Assembly: GCF_012927305.1 (NCBI RefSeq)
Contig: NZ_JABBGH010000002.1
Coordinates: 124,001-188,000 of the forward strand
Direction of reading: 5' to 3'
Source of the DNA: Hymenobacter polaris
GTDB taxonomy: Bacteria > Bacteroidota > Bacteroidia > Cytophagales > Hymenobacteraceae
Length of the DNA: 64,000 nt
Shown: in pieces, positions 1 through 7,263 of the stretch
Layout of the letters: every line of letters starts with the position of its first letter
How positions within the stretch are numbered: position 1 is the stretch's first letter
Position numbers and translations under genes: made by a program
The notes under the pieces: generated by a model
The model's database searches: none
What the model saw: only the letters and a program-made list of their open reading frames with translations
Told to the model about the DNA's origin: nothing

Positions 1-290
1 CCCGTCACGGCCAGCACCGGGCCCCGGAAGTGGCGGCGGTGCTCCTGGGCCAGGGCTTGCAGGGCGGCCAGCGGGTCGGCGGCGTAGGTGTAGCGGGCGG
101 CGTCGGTGGCGGCCAGGGCGGCATCGTCTACCACGGCGTGGCGGGCGCCGGCGGCCAGCGCGCCCGGCGCAAAGGCAGCCCCCCGAAAGCTGGGCCCGTT
201 GAGGGCAAAAAACAAGGTGCCTAGCTGCGGCTGGCGCGAATCGGTGCTGACCTGGCCCTGGGCGGCGAGGTAGTGGTCGTAGAGAGTCAT
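1..290 (-). CDS. murF: MurF, UDP-N-acetylmuramoyl-tripeptide--D-Ala-D-Ala ligase (N-terminal part)
   Basis: The gene runs off the left edge; only the first 96 codons are present, starting at ATG 290. The protein begins MTLYDHYLAAQG and contains DSRQPQLGTLFFAL, the usual N-terminal substrate-binding signature of MurF, followed by the G-A-R-H-A-V-V-D segment. The visible part ends at PVLAVTG, which is where the ATP-binding GxxGKT loop of Mur ligases begins. MurF adds D-Ala-D-Ala to the UDP-MurNAc-tripeptide in the cytoplasm, the last soluble step of peptidoglycan precursor synthesis. It is divergent from the secreted protein at 529. The family call is firm; the catalytic domains lie outside the window. 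Confidence 0.88.
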   Translation of the reverse strand, partial: MTLYDHYLAAQGQVSTDSRQPQLGTLFFALNGPSFRGAAFAPGALAAGARHAVVDDAALAATDAARYTYAADPLAALQALAQEHRRHFRGPVLAVT

Positions 291-528
291 AGGGGGCGGC
301 GCGGGCAACCCGGCCTAGGGCCGCCGCGCCCGCAAAGGTGGGGCGGGCCCGCCTTTTGGCCCGCGCCGGCCCTAGGGCCGCCCGCCGAAAATAATCGGGT
401 GGCCGGGGCCGTTACCAAATTGTGCCGCCCGCCGCCGTAGTTTTTAGCGGCTTTTGGCGGGCGGCTGCAACCCTTGGCCCGGCCGGCGGTGTTAGGCAGC
501 CGGGGCTCATTTTCTTTACGTTACTTCG
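291..528. other. Divergent intergenic region murF / FG-GAP gene
   Basis: Very GC-rich spacer between two divergent genes. It contains two CCTAGGG motifs (314-320 and 371-377) within inverted GC-rich sequence that could form a hairpin. No convincing -33/-7 promoter pair was recognised, although both genes must start here. Confidence 0.4.
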
Positions 529-2862
529 ATGCGAACACGGTTTACTTGGTGGGGGACCCTAGGGGTGCTGGTGGCACTGGGGGTGGCCCGGCCCGCGCGG
601 GCCCAAGGCGTGGGGCTGGCGTTTGGCAGCGTGGCCCAGGTGGTGCAGGGCGCCGATACGCTAGCCCAGGCCTGGGTGGGTGGCCTCAACACGCCGCAGT
701 TCAGTGCCCTCGACCTCGACGGCGACGGCCAGCCCGACCTCTACGCCTTCGACCGCGAGTCGGCCCGCAGCTACACCTGGCTGAGCGTGGCCACCCCCAG
801 CGGCCGGCGCTACCGCTACGCCCCCGACTACGCCGCCGCTTTTCCGGCCGATATGACGGGCTGGGCGCTGCTGCGCGACTACGACTGCGACGGGCGGCCC
901 GACTTATTTACGGCCGGGACCAGCGGCAACATCCGGGTGTTTCGCAACGCGGCCGATGCCAGCGGCCGGCCCAGCTTTGTGCTGGCCAACGGCGAGCTGT
1001 CGTTTCCGGCCGGCAATGGCTACACCGCCAACCTCAACATTGGGGCCTACAACCTGCCCGCCATTCAGGACGTGAACGGTGATGGCAAGCTCGATATTCT
1101 GACCTACGACTTCTACGGCTCGACGCTGCTCGAGCTGTACCTCAACGCCAGCCCCGATGCCTGCGGGGGCGTCAGCACCTTCAACCGGGTGAGCACCTAC
1201 TGGGGGCAACTGCAGGTATCCTGCGTCAGCTGCAACTCCTACCAGCTAGTGGGCGACACCTCGCCCTGCGCCACCTACCGCACCGACCACAGCCAGGGCC
1301 ACAACGTGCTGCTGCTGGACCTCAACGGCGACGGCAAGCTCGACTTGCTGGACGGGCGCGACAATTGCGCCACCCTCACCCGCCTGCTCAACTCGGGGGC
1401 CAGCAGCACCGACGCCTTGCTCGCCCCGGCGGGGGCCAGCAGCAGCTTCCCGTCAGCGGCCGCGCCGGTCAACCTGCCCGTATTTCCGGCGCCCTACCAG
1501 CTCGACGCCGACTTCGACGGGGTGCCCGATTTGCTGATTGCGCCCAACATGCTGGACAACTCGGCCGACCGGGTAAGCTTGCGCCAGTGCGTGCGCCTGT
1601 ACCACAACGCCGCCACCAGCGCCAGCGCTACCCCCAGCTATACGCTGACCAACAGCAGCTTCCTGCAAAGCGAGATGCTCGACGTGAGCGAAGGCGCCAT
1701 GGCGGCGTTTGGCGACCTCGACGGCGACGGGCTGCCCGACATGCTCATCGGCAACCAGGGCGACCAGGTGAACGGCTACTACCGCGCCAGCCTATCCTAC
1801 TACCGCAACGTGGGCACCGCCCGCCGCCCTGTGTACCGGCTGGTGAGCGACGACTACCTGGGCCTGGGCGCGGCCGCCGTGGCGGCCAATGCCCGCTTCG
1901 AAAGCCTGCGCCCCGCCCTGGTTGACCTCAACCGCGACGGCACCCTCGACCTAACATACTCGGCCTACGACGGCACCACCAACCGCCTGTACTACCTGCT
2001 GAACGCGGCCGGCCGCGGGCAGGCGGCCAGCTTCACGCCTAGCCAGGTCAGCTACTTCAAGGACGCCAGCGGCACGGGCTCGCTGGCCGCCACCCCAAAC
2101 GATACGCCCTGCTTTTACGACGTGGACGGCGACGGCTACGTGGATATACTGCTCGGCACCAATGTGTTGCCGGGTGCGGGCAGCCTGCGCTACTTCCGCA
2201 ACCGGGGCGCGGCGGGGCAAGGCAACCTCGATAACCTGTTTGTGCTGGCCGATGCCGACTACGGCCAGCTGCGCACCGCCGGCAGCCGCCCCCCCAACCT
2301 GGCCGTAGCGGTGGCCGACTTCGACGGCAACGGCCAGCCCGACCTGTTAACGGCCGACGGTACCGGCGCCATTGTCCTGTACGCGGATTTCCGCGGCCAA
2401 AGCGGCAGCTTTGCGGGTAGCAATAACCTGTTCTATAACGCGCTTAGCGGGCAGTATACGGCGTCCGTGCTTGGCCATACTTACAGCGCCTTGCACATGG
2501 CTCCCACCGCCGCCGACCTCAACCAGGATGGCACGCCCGAGCTGTACCTGGGTACCGAAACCGGCGGCTTGGTGAGCTACCTGCCGCGGCCCCGCGCGGT
2601 GCTGGCCACCCAGCCAGGCGCCGCCGCGGCCCTGGCCTTTAGCGTCTATCCCAACCCCGCCGCCCGCGCCGCCACCGCCGAAACCGCCCAGCCTACCCGC
2701 CTGGTGCTCTTCGACTTGGCTGGCCGCCGGGTGCTGGCCGACGCCACCCTGGCCCGCACCCACCAGCTCAACCTGGCGGGCCTGGCGCCCGGCCTCTACG
2801 TGGCCCAGGCCACCGCCGCCGATGGCACCAGCACCACCCAGCGCCTAGCCGTGGCCGAGTAG
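529..2862 (+). CDS. Secreted FG-GAP/VCBS-repeat protein with T9SS sorting domain
   Basis: A 777-residue exoprotein. Residues 1-26 form a signal peptide ending ARAQ. The body holds about ten Asp-rich calcium-binding loops of the FG-GAP/VCBS type (DLDGDGQPDLY, DVNGDGKLDIL, DVDGDGYVDIL, DFDGNGQPDLL and others), which predict an integrin-like beta-propeller fold. From about residue 704 comes a type A type IX secretion C-terminal domain: SVYPNPA, then LFDLAGRRV, then LAPGLYVAQA. The protein is therefore expected to cross the outer membrane through T9SS and be released or anchored on the surface. Its ligand is unknown. The ATG at 529 is the only start that keeps the whole signal peptide. Confidence 0.9.
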   Translation: MRTRFTWWGTLGVLVALGVARPARAQGVGLAFGSVAQVVQGADTLAQAWVGGLNTPQFSALDLDGDGQPDLYAFDRESARSYTWLSVATPSGRRYRYAPDYAAAFPADMTGWALLRDYDCDGRPDLFTAGTSGNIRVFRNAADASGRPSFVLANGELSFPAGNGYTANLNIGAYNLPAIQDVNGDGKLDILTYDFYGSTLLELYLNASPDACGGVSTFNRVSTYWGQLQVSCVSCNSYQLVGDTSPCATYRTDHSQGHNVLLLDLNGDGKLDLLDGRDNCATLTRLLNSGASSTDALLAPAGASSSFPSAAAPVNLPVFPAPYQLDADFDGVPDLLIAPNMLDNSADRVSLRQCVRLYHNAATSASATPSYTLTNSSFLQSEMLDVSEGAMAAFGDLDGDGLPDMLIGNQGDQVNGYYRASLSYYRNVGTARRPVYRLVSDDYLGLGAAAVAANARFESLRPALVDLNRDGTLDLTYSAYDGTTNRLYYLLNAAGRGQAASFTPSQVSYFKDASGTGSLAATPNDTPCFYDVDGDGYVDILLGTNVLPGAGSLRYFRNRGAAGQGNLDNLFVLADADYGQLRTAGSRPPNLAVAVADFDGNGQPDLLTADGTGAIVLYADFRGQSGSFAGSNNLFYNALSGQYTASVLGHTYSALHMAPTAADLNQDGTPELYLGTETGGLVSYLPRPRAVLATQPGAAAALAFSVYPNPAARAATAETAQPTRLVLFDLAGRRVLADATLARTHQLNLAGLAPGLYVAQATAADGTSTTQRLAVAE

Positions 2863-2967
2863 CCAGGCCCTAGGGCCGCGCCCCTACTGTTCACTGACTC
2901 TAACTTCGCTGTAGGTTGCCAGGCGGCGCCTTGGCTACCGCGCCGCACCCTAAGGCCTAGGGGCCGG

Positions 2968-3762
2968 CTAGGTGGCAGAGAGCGAAAAATCGTCGGCATC
3001 CAGCAGAAACTGCATTTCCTGGCGGAACTGGGTGAGCGCCTTCGCCTGCAGAGTGCGGGTGAGCACCGTTTGCAGGTTGCCGGCCTGGGCCAGGTAATTG
3101 CCCTGCATGGTGAGCAGGGCCGACTGGCCGGAGTGGGGCTGGCCGCGGCCATCGTTGCCCAGGCGGTTGACGCCCACCACGTAGCTCACGTTTTCGATGG
3201 CGCGAGCCTGCAGCAAGGTGTTCCAGGCCTCAATGCGGGATTGGGGCCAGTTGGCCACGTACAGCAGCAGGTCGTAGGGCTGGGTGGTTTCGTTGCGGCT
3301 CCACACCGGAAAGCGCAGGTCGTAGCACACCAGGGGCAGAATGCGCCAGCCACGCCACTCCTCTACCAGCCGCTGGCGGCCGGGCGTAAACACCTGGTGC
3401 TCACCCGCCAACCGAAACAAGTGGCGCTTGTCGTAGCTGGCATAGCTGCCATCGGGCCGCACCCACAGCAGGCGGTTGTAAAAGCTATTATTTTCCTGTA
3501 TCAGCACGCTGCCCGTTACGACGGCGCCGTGCCGGGCGGCTTGCGCGCGCATCCAGTCTAGGGTAGGGCCGTTGGTGGGCTCGGCCTGGGTGTGGGCCTC
3601 CATGGTAAAGCCCGTGGTAAACATCTCGGGCAGCACAATGAGGTCCGTGAGGCCCGAGCCGTCGAGGGCCGATTCTAGCAAACTGGCCAGCAACGCCCGG
3701 TTGGCGGCCGGCTGGTGCCAGTGCAGCGTAGGCTGCACTATCGAAACCGTTAAATCTTGCAT
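2968..3762 (-). CDS. Nitrilase-family omega-amidase (YafV-like)
   Basis: A 264-residue carbon-nitrogen hydrolase. The catalytic triad is visible: Glu46 in IVLPEMFTTGF, Lys112 in YDKRHLF and Cys146 in LVCYDLRFP. The later motif WNTLLQARAIEN is typical of the omega-amidase/YafV branch. These enzymes hydrolyse 2-oxoglutaramate or 2-oxosuccinamate, the products of transamination by glutamine- or methionine-type aminotransferases. The upstream neighbour on the same strand is such an aminotransferase, which supports this role. Length and start (ATG 3762) match the family. The exact substrate is inferred. Confidence 0.88.
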   Translation of the reverse strand: MQDLTVSIVQPTLHWHQPAANRALLASLLESALDGSGLTDLIVLPEMFTTGFTMEAHTQAEPTNGPTLDWMRAQAARHGAVVTGSVLIQENNSFYNRLLWVRPDGSYASYDKRHLFRLAGEHQVFTPGRQRLVEEWRGWRILPLVCYDLRFPVWSRNETTQPYDLLLYVANWPQSRIEAWNTLLQARAIENVSYVVGVNRLGNDGRGQPHSGQSALLTMQGNYLAQAGNLQTVLTRTLQAKALTQFRQEMQFLLDADDFSLSAT

Positions 3763-3973
3763 AGGGTGGAAAAGTACAAAGAAAAGGATATAAATTACAC
3801 GATAATGCTACCTGCTGGTGAGTAGGGCATCTATAAATAAATAGTTGATAATGATAAGGTTATTGCCGCGCGGTGGCCAGGCGAACCACCGGGCGGCTTA
3901 AGTGATGGCAAGCGGTGAGCAGCGCGCTCCTTGAGGATGGCTAAAAGCCCCTAGGGCCCCGCCGCGCGCCCAG
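3763..3973. other. Spacer between aminotransferase and omega-amidase
   Basis: The half nearer the omega-amidase (about 3770-3870) is AT-rich and may hold its own promoter; the other half is GC-rich and includes a CCCTAGGG at about 3951. The 211-bp gap argues against tight translational coupling of the two genes. No clear terminator was seen. Confidence 0.3.
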
Positions 3974-5146
3974 CTAGGTGCCAGCGCCGGGCGGGCGCCG
4001 CAGCCGCGCCGTGGCCGCCGCCAGCGTAGCCGCCTCCTTGGCAAAGCAAAAGCGCACTAGGCCGGGGTCGTAGCCGTCGTGGTAAAAAGCCGACACGGGC
4101 ACCACGGCCACGCCCCAGGCGCGGGCCAGCTCCTGGGCAAATGCCAGGTCACCGGCCCCGGAAAAAGCCGCGTAGCCCGCCAGCTGGAAATAGCCGCCCG
4201 GCACCGGCAGCAGCTGCCACGCGCTGCCCGCCAGCCCCGTCCGGAAGGCGTCGCGCTTGGCCTGGTAAAAGGTGGCCAGCCCGCGCCAGTGCGCATCGGT
4301 AGGGTCAGCCTCTAACGCATCGGCTAGGGCGTGCTGGGTGGGCGTGCTCACGGCGAAGGTGACGAACTGGTGCACCCGCCGCAGCTGGGTCGTGAGGGCG
4401 GGTGGCGCCAGGCAGTAGCCCACCTTCCAGCCGGTGGCGTGGTAAGTTTTGCCAAACGAGGCCAGCACGAAGCTGCGCGCCCGCAAGGCGGGGTGCTGCC
4501 AAGCACTGCCGGGCGCCACCCCGTCGTACACCAGCGGGCCATACACCTCGTCGGCCAGCACTAGGGCGTCGTAGTCCTCGGCTAGCTGCCCTAGGGCCTG
4601 CCAGTCGGCGGCGGTGAATACGGCCCCGCTCGGATTGTGCGGCGTGTTGATGAGGAGCAGCTTAGTGCGCGCCGAGCACGCCGCCCGCACCGCCGCCCAG
4701 TCGGGCTGGAAGTGCGGCGCGGGCAGGCGCACGTAGCGCGGCACGCCCCCCTGCAGCCGCACGGCGGGCCCGTACAAGTCGTAGGCCGGCTCCAGGATAA
4801 TGACTTCATCGCCGGGGCGCACCACGGCGGCCAGCACCGCGTAGAGCCCTTCGGTAGCCCCAGCCAGAATGGTTATTTCCTGGTCGGCATCGGGGGCGGG
4901 GGCCTCGGGTAGCAGGCGGGCCACCTGGGCGGCAATGGCCTGGCGCAGGCGCAGCAGCCCCGGCATGGGCGCGTATTGGTGGCTGCCAGGGGCTAGGGCG
5001 TGGCGGGCCAGCGCCTCGCGCAGGAGCAGCGGCGGGTCGTAGTCCGGAAAGCCCTGGGCTAAGTTAAGCGCGCCCGTTTGCTGCGCCAGGGCCGTCATCT
5101 GCGAAAAAATACTGACCCCGACCTCGGGAAGCTTGGACTGCAGCAT
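3974..5146 (-). CDS. Methionine/glutamine-type aminotransferase (class I/II, YbdL-like)
   Basis: A 390-residue PLP-dependent fold-type I aminotransferase. Visible signatures are LAQGFPDYDPP near the N-terminus, NTPHNPSG (Asn171), LADEVYGPLVYDG (Asp199, Tyr202) and the Schiff-base lysine Lys233 in SFGKTYHATGWKVGYC. The SFGKT-x4-GWKVGY pattern is characteristic of the kynurenine/glutamine transaminase and E. coli YbdL methionine aminotransferase group. It likely converts methionine or glutamine and a 2-oxo acid in the cytoplasm. The nitrilase downstream would hydrolyse the oxo-amide product, as in the glutamine transaminase/omega-amidase cycle. ATG 5146 gives a normal family N-terminus. Confidence 0.88.
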   Translation of the reverse strand: MLQSKLPEVGVSIFSQMTALAQQTGALNLAQGFPDYDPPLLLREALARHALAPGSHQYAPMPGLLRLRQAIAAQVARLLPEAPAPDADQEITILAGATEGLYAVLAAVVRPGDEVIILEPAYDLYGPAVRLQGGVPRYVRLPAPHFQPDWAAVRAACSARTKLLLINTPHNPSGAVFTAADWQALGQLAEDYDALVLADEVYGPLVYDGVAPGSAWQHPALRARSFVLASFGKTYHATGWKVGYCLAPPALTTQLRRVHQFVTFAVSTPTQHALADALEADPTDAHWRGLATFYQAKRDAFRTGLAGSAWQLLPVPGGYFQLAGYAAFSGAGDLAFAQELARAWGVAVVPVSAFYHDGYDPGLVRFCFAKEAATLAAATARLRRPPGAGT

Positions 5147-5267
5147 CGTGGAAAAATAGAAGCGCCAGCCAATATAGGCCTATCCTTTGCGCTTGGGGCA
5201 TCGTATGCTAGGGCGTAAATTTGTATAGTTCGTAATTATTAGTTTACCAAAGTTGCGTTTAGCCTCT

Positions 5268-5684
5268 ATGCCAGTTATCTATCGTACCAACTTTCTGCTG
5301 CTGCACCACGACCCCAAAAATGCCACCCTCGAAACCGAATGGCTGGGTTTTGTGAACTCGGAGCAGCTGCGCGCGTCGCTCACCGAGGTGCTCCGGCAGA
5401 TGCGGACGCTGCGCATCCAGGGCTACGTCGCCAATAACACGCTGCTGCGCGCTATTCGCCCCGCCGACCAAGACTGGATTAACCAGGTGTGGTTTCCGGA
5501 GTTTGCCAAGCTAGGAGTGAAGCGCCTCGCCATTGTTATGTCGCAGGATGGCCTCAACCAGATGGGCATCCAAAACATCATGCAGCGGGCCACGGCCCAC
5601 ATTCCTTTCGATACTCTACACTTTGCCGATGCCGACGAGGCCCGCCGCTGGGCCGCCAGCGACAGCAGCCGGGTGCGCGCCTAG
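5268..5684 (+). CDS. STAS/SpoIIAA-like hypothetical protein
   Basis: A protein of about 138 residues beginning MPVIYRTNFLLLHHD at ATG 5268; an in-frame TTG at 5253 is possible but less likely. It has the feel of the small SpoIIAA/STAS-like proteins common in Hymenobacter and relatives: a first strand of the form yrtnflllhhD, a central helix and a second half with LAIVMSQDGLNQMGIQNIM. There is no signal peptide or membrane segment, so it should be cytoplasmic. Its function is unknown. The stop codon TAG lies inside a CCTAGG motif. A strong hairpin terminator follows. Confidence 0.65.
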   Translation: MPVIYRTNFLLLHHDPKNATLETEWLGFVNSEQLRASLTEVLRQMRTLRIQGYVANNTLLRAIRPADQDWINQVWFPEFAKLGVKRLAIVMSQDGLNQMGIQNIMQRATAHIPFDTLHFADADEARRWAASDSSRVRA

Positions 5685-5708
5685 GGCCTGCGCCAGGGGT
5701 AATTTCAC

Positions 5709-5744
5709 AAAAAGCCCCGCCAGCGCAAGCTGGCGGGGCTTTTT
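5709..5744. terminator. Bidirectional intrinsic terminator
   Basis: Perfect 16-bp stem (AAAAAGCCCCGCCAGC, loop GCAA, then its complement ending in T5). It lies between the convergent STAS-like gene and msrA and has a U-tract in both directions. Confidence 0.9.
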
Positions 5745-5772
5745 GTGCGTGGGTGGGCCTAGGCCGATTGGG

Positions 5773-6468
5773 CTACAGCACCGGTAGGTTGGCTTTCAAA
5801 TCTTGCGGAAACAGCTTGCGCACGTGCTCCACCTTATGGGCCGATACGGCCTCGATGTAGGGGTTGTCGGGGTGCAGGCGGAAGTAGCCCTGGTGGTACT
5901 CCTCGGCATCCCAAAACTTGGTGAGGGGCGTCACCTGGGTCACGATTTTGCTATCGTATTCTTTCGAGGCGTTCACCTTGGCAATGGTTTGCTCGATAAT
6001 CTGCTTTTCCTGGGGCGTGCGGTAAAAGGCTACCGAGCGGTACTCGGGGCCGGTGTCGTTGCCCTGGCGGTTGAGCTGCGTGGGGTCGTGGCTGGCCGTG
6101 AAGAAGATGTTGGCCAGTTCCTGGTAGCTCACCACCTTGGGGTCGTAGTAGATGTTCACCGCTTCGGCGTGGCCGGTGTTTTGAGCCGCCACCTGCTCGT
6201 AGCTGGGGTTGGGCACGGTGCCGCCGGCGTAGCCGCTCACCACCTGCTTCACACCCTTAATTTGCTCAAAGGCCTCTTCTTGCGCCCAGAAGCAGCCGCC
6301 CGCGAAGGTGGCTTGGGCCAGGCCGGTCAGGTCTTTGGGCGCGAAGCCGGCGGTGCTGGCGGGCGGGTCGCCGGCGGCCAAGCCCTTAGCCTGGGCTGGC
6401 TGCTCCGAGCCGCACGAAGTAAAACTCAGGAGGGCGAGGCCAAGGGCGGCCGTTAACAGCTTAGTCAT
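5773..6468 (-). CDS. msrA: Peptide methionine (S)-S-oxide reductase, lipoprotein form
   Basis: A 231-residue MsrA. The catalytic motif GCFWAQEEAFEQIKGV contains the active-site Cys. SGYAGGTVPNPSYEQV, GHAEAV and FWDAEEYHQGY are the other family blocks. Starting at ATG 6468 gives MTKLLTAALGLALLSFTSCGS, a lipoprotein signal peptide with a cysteine at the lipobox; an in-frame upstream extension to 6588 lacks a sensible signal. The enzyme reduces methionine-S-sulfoxide in proteins. Here it probably works on the periplasmic side of the envelope, tethered by lipid, which is less common than the cytosolic form. Confidence 0.9.
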   Translation of the reverse strand: MTKLLTAALGLALLSFTSCGSEQPAQAKGLAAGDPPASTAGFAPKDLTGLAQATFAGGCFWAQEEAFEQIKGVKQVVSGYAGGTVPNPSYEQVAAQNTGHAEAVNIYYDPKVVSYQELANIFFTASHDPTQLNRQGNDTGPEYRSVAFYRTPQEKQIIEQTIAKVNASKEYDSKIVTQVTPLTKFWDAEEYHQGYFRLHPDNPYIEAVSAHKVEHVRKLFPQDLKANLPVL

Positions 6469-6682
6469 GGTGCGTTGAGAGAAAGAATACTGGGCGCTGG
6501 TTATACGCTGCGCGCCGGGCGGTTGGATGTAGCTATAACAGCAAGACGCCAGGCAGCGTTCCGTTTTTGCCGCCGCGCCGCGGTCCAAGACACGGGCCCT
6601 AGGGTTCTTAAAAGCAGCTTTTTACCTTAAAGCTGCGTAGGAGCTTTGCGCACCGCTGCCGCCCTAGGCGGCTCTCTTTCTT

Positions 6683-7123
6683 ATGCTGCCCTACTGCTTA
6701 GTCTTTTTGCTGGCGCTGCTAGCCGCCCGCCCGGCCCAGGCCCAAAATACCGTGGCCAACTACGCTTTTGGCCGGCCTGGCACGGCCAGCTACGAGCACT
6801 TCAGCTTTTGGACAAAAGACGGCCAGCGCTACACCATGCAGTACAGCTACGGCGCCGACCGCCGCGACGCTACCCTGCGCTACGCTGGCCCCGCCACCGT
6901 GGGCGGCCAGCCCAGCTTCAAGGTGCAGTTCGCCAACGGCCGCGTGCTCTACCTCACCCCCAGCGGCACCCAACTGCGCGTCGCCACCTCGCCCACGGCC
7001 GCCCCCAAGGCATTTACCTGGGAGTACGAGGGCCCCGTGAATGGCGTGGGCACCGCCTGCAGCGTGTGCACCCCCAACGCCGCAGCGGCCATGCAGCTGG
7101 TGCGCGCTCACTACCTGAAGTAG
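6683..7123 (+). CDS. Small secreted protein of unknown function
   Basis: A 146-residue protein with a clear signal peptide (MLPYCLVFLLALLAARPAQAQ). The mature part is rich in Tyr, Gly and Thr, reads as beta-structure and has a single CSVC pair near the C-terminus (GTACSVCTPNA). No family was recognised. It stands alone between divergent msrA and convergent mutS and is followed by a long REP-like palindrome. Confidence 0.65.
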   Translation: MLPYCLVFLLALLAARPAQAQNTVANYAFGRPGTASYEHFSFWTKDGQRYTMQYSYGADRRDATLRYAGPATVGGQPSFKVQFANGRVLYLTPSGTQLRVATSPTAAPKAFTWEYEGPVNGVGTACSVCTPNAAAAMQLVRAHYLK

Positions 7124-7141
7124 TTAGGAATTATGAATTAA

Positions 7142-7260
7142 AAGTTATGAGTTAAAAAGCCCGTCATGCTGAGCTTGCCGAAGCATCTCTACCGCGCCAT
7201 ACGAGTTTGGTAAAGATGCTTCGGCAAGCTCAGCATGACGGGCTTTTTAACTCATAACTT
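7142..7260. repeat. REP-like palindrome, copy 1 (47-bp perfect arms)
   Basis: Arms 7142-7188 and 7214-7260 are perfect reverse complements over 47 bp with a 25-nt loop. The inner core is GTCATGCTGAGCTTGCCGAA, continuing into GCATCT. The outer 18 bp or so are unique to this copy. It lies between the convergent secreted-protein gene and mutS, ending four bases from the mutS stop, so it could also terminate both transcripts. Confidence 0.9.
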
Positions 7261-7263
7261 CCC

